From NCBI GenBank assembly GCA_027619145.1, contig JAQCGA010000179.1, positions 1 to 7,722 of the forward strand: 7,722 bases of DNA, given 5' to 3'. A program made the position numbers and the translations under genes. The notes under the pieces were generated by a model that worked only from the letters and a program-made list of their open reading frames with translations, did no database searches and had not been told where the DNA came from. How positions within the stretch are numbered: position 1 is the first letter of the stretch; each line of letters begins with the position of its first letter. This DNA is from a bacterium (GTDB lineage: Bacteria; Latescibacterota; UBA2968; GCA-2709665). Below, one piece after another: positions 6,774 to 7,722 of this stretch.

Positions 6774-6788
6774 GCAACCCCCGTGCCA
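6774..6788 (-). promoter_or_regulatory. Sigma-54 (-24/-12) promoter of the surface operon
   Basis: The minus strand carries TGGCACGGGGGTTGC. This fits the RpoN consensus (TGGCACG-N4-TTGC) with the required 10 nt between GG and GC. Transcription should begin near 6762, leaving a leader of about 65 nt before the GTG at 6697. The gene just upstream encodes an RpoN activator, which makes the match much more credible than sequence alone. Confidence 0.85.
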
Positions 6789-6797
6789 GGAACTTGG

Positions 6798-6888
6798 AAA
6801 CGAAATACATTCCACGCATACTATATAAAAACAATGATTTAAAATCTAAAAACCTGCTTCCTGATTCACTCCCAAAAAATAAAAAAAT
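6798..6888. other. AT-rich spacer between promoter and nearest dyad; possible DNA-bending site
   Basis: This stretch is markedly AT-rich, with A-tracts at 6873-6887. Minus-strand AATCATTGTTTTTA (6826-6839) is near the IHF consensus but misses two specified positions. Sigma-54 promoters often need bending between activator sites and promoter, so intrinsic curvature or IHF is plausible here. Low confidence as an IHF site. Confidence 0.3.
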
Positions 6889-6904
6889 GCGACAAATTTG
6901 TCGC
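6874..6904 (-). terminator. Intrinsic-terminator-like dyad plus T-run downstream of the activator gene
   Basis: On the minus strand GCGACAAATTTGTCGC can fold as a 6-bp stem with loop AATT. It is followed directly by ATTTTTTTATTTTTT. It is the first terminator-like structure after the activator stop codon (7062), about 160 nt downstream. The stem is AT-containing and short, so efficiency is uncertain. The same dyad has the operator core seen at 6969-6986. Confidence 0.5.
6889..6904. promoter_or_regulatory. Candidate activator-binding dyad, site 1 (proximal)
   Basis: GCGACAAATTTGTCGC is a perfect 16-bp palindrome whose 14-bp core CGACAAATTTGTCG recurs exactly at 6970-6985 region (site 2). Its centre is about 134 bp upstream of the predicted sigma-54 start, within the usual range for enhancer-type sites. 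Binding by the neighbouring activator is inferred. Confidence 0.65.
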
Positions 6905-6968
6905 ACCTGGTTCGGCTACACTATTGAATTTTTTTTAACCCGTTGATAAGGCTATAATTAAATGCAAA

Positions 6969-6986
6969 TTCGACAAATTTGTCGAA
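6969..6986. promoter_or_regulatory. Candidate activator-binding dyad, site 2
   Basis: TTCGACAAATTTGTCGAA is a perfect 18-bp palindrome centred about 215 bp upstream of the predicted start. It shares the flank GGCTTCGACAA (minus strand) with site 3 and is 22 bp from it centre to centre, about two helical turns, which suits cooperative binding of dimers on one DNA face. Confidence 0.75.
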
Positions 6987-6991
6987 GCCAC

Positions 6992-7007
6992 TCGACAACC
7001 TTGTCGA
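6992..7007. promoter_or_regulatory. Candidate activator-binding dyad, site 3 (distal)
   Basis: TCGACAACCTTGTCGA is a 7+2+7 inverted repeat differing from site 2 only in the central bases (CC for AT). Its centre is about 237 bp upstream of the predicted sigma-54 start. Confidence 0.7.
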
Positions 7008-7061
7008 AGCCCAAAATCGCTCTTACCCGTCGTGCGTCTGCTTCTCGAAATATTGCCTTTT

Positions 7062-7722
7062 CTACTTCAACCCGTACTTTTTCAACTTATAGCGTAGATT
7101 CCGTTCGTTGATTCCCAGATATCGGGCCGCCCGGCTCTGCACGCCTTCCGCTTTCTCCATCGCGGCTTCAATCGACGCCCGCTCCATCGCTTCCAGGCGA
7201 TCCGGCAACGACCCTTCCTCAGGTCCGGCAGTCGGCCTGGCTGCATCCTTCCCTTCCAGAAGGGTCGCAGGCAAATCCTCTCGGACCAACACACTCCCTC
7301 GGGCCATCACCACCGCCCGCTCCATTGCATTCTCCAGTTCCCGTACATTACCGGGATAGGGGTAGCGGACCAGCAGGTCCATCGCGCTCCTGGAAATCCC
7401 CCGCAGTTCTTTTCCGTTCTTGCGGGCATAAAACTTCAGGAATACTTCCGATAGTTCGGGGATATCCTCTCGGCGTTCTCGAAGAGCAGGCACTCGAACA
7501 GAAATGACGTTGAGACGATAAAAAAGATCCTCCCGAAACGTACCTTCCCGCACCAGAGCTTCCAGATCCCGGTGAGTCGCCGCGATGATTCTTGCATCAC
7601 CCGGAAGACTCCGGTTGCTTCCCACGCGCTGGAACTCTCCTTCCTGCAGCACCCGCAGCAATTTCACCTGCATCCCCGGAGAAATATCCCCGATCTCGTC
7701 CAGAAAAAGTGTGCCACTGTCC
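7062..7722 (-). CDS. Sigma-54-dependent enhancer-binding protein (NtrC family), C-terminal 219 residues
   Basis: Activates RpoN promoters by ATP-driven remodelling of the holoenzyme. The gene enters from the right edge, so the sensor domain, Walker A and the GAFTGA loop lie outside. Numbering from the first visible codon, Walker B is [10 protein letters not shown] (3-12), sensor I IIAATHRD (about 45-52), the arginine-finger segment [11 protein letters not shown] (62-72) and sensor [11 protein letters not shown] (123-131). A Glu/Ala/Pro-rich linker follows, then a Fis-type helix-turn-helix (about 180-219, [27 protein letters not shown]). All visible catalytic elements are intact. The stop at 7062 is followed by three palindromes and a sigma-54 promoter, so it probably controls the next operon. 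The signal it senses cannot be read here. Confidence 0.95.
   Translation of the reverse strand, partial: DSGTLFLDEIGDISPGMQVKLLRVLQEGEFQRVGSNRSLPGDARIIAATHRDLEALVREGTFREDLFYRLNVISVRVPALRERREDIPELSEVFLKFYARKNGKELRGISRSAMDLLVRYPYPGNVRELENAMERAVVMARGSVLVREDLPATLLEGKDAARPTAGPEEGSLPDRLEAMERASIEAAMEKAEGVQSRAARYLGINERNLRYKLKKYGLK

Larger units (their letters stand above)
6698..7061. other. Control region of the surface operon (no gene)
   Basis: This 364-bp stretch holds the three dyads, the terminator-like T-run, the AT-rich spacer, the -24/-12 promoter and a ~65-nt leader. Short open frames here (for example minus strand 6906-6709) cover the promoter, lack ribosome binding sites and are not credible genes. 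A plus-strand TATAAT at 6953-6958 has no suitable -35. Confidence 0.8.

Noticed and set aside
6709..6906. Minus-strand 65-codon frame in the control region
   Set aside because: It covers the sigma-54 promoter and a dyad, and has no ribosome binding site.
6953..6958. Plus-strand TATAAT as a promoter for an antisense RNA
   Set aside because: There is no -35 at 16-18 nt (only a T-run), and no plus-strand gene follows. AT-rich DNA gives such matches by chance.
6889..7007. CRISPR-like array from the recurring CGACAA...TTGTCG motif
   Set aside because: There are only three short palindromes at irregular spacing (22 and 81 bp), far from the repeat-spacer form. Operators explain them better.

Overview
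The window looks like Gram-negative chromosomal DNA. Three proteins carry export signals, one is an outer-membrane beta-barrel, one is an RND-type metal exporter, and one is a sigma-54 enhancer-binding protein. Every gene I can support lies on the minus strand, so the reading order runs from position 7722 down to 1. The taxon cannot be fixed from sequence alone. Proteins built from 'FVDEDGDGxNDL...DGIPNGxDxDY' repeats recall FCB-group and related candidate phyla, but that is an impression from memory and not a search result.

Region 1 (7722-7062) is the C-terminal part of a sigma-54-dependent activator: the end of the AAA+ domain and a Fis-type helix-turn-helix. Region 2 (7061-6698) is a non-coding control region. 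It holds three dyads built on CGACAA-NN-TTGTCG, a run of T that makes one dyad look like an intrinsic terminator on the minus strand, an AT-rich spacer, and a near-consensus -24/-12 promoter firing toward the next gene. Region 3 (6697-3582) is a three-gene operon. It starts with a secreted protein of five tandem ~50-residue calcium-loop repeats and a Gly/Met-rich tail. Next comes a second secreted protein with eight DxDGDG-type loops and a Met/His-rich tail. The last gene encodes an outer-membrane beta-barrel joined to the second by an ATGA overlap. The likely logic is that the activator binds the dyads and switches on a cell-surface module of two calcium-loop proteins and a barrel.

Region 4 (3581-1) is a heavy-metal efflux segment. 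A sigma-70-like promoter precedes a small exported Cys-rich protein of the kind found at the head of metal-efflux operons. About 300 bp of non-coding DNA rich in inverted repeats follows, then a long CusA-type RND pump that runs off the left edge. The pump keeps the equivalents of the three CusA copper/silver-binding methionines, so Cu(I)/Ag(I) export is the best prediction. No membrane-fusion (CusB) or outer-membrane (CusC) gene is found between the small protein and the pump. The pump's Shine-Dalgarno sequence sits in the 3' arm of a perfect 8-bp hairpin.

The best candidate for something undescribed is the sigma-54-controlled surface module of Region 3, including its possible link to the neighbouring copper/silver system through the Met/His-rich tails.
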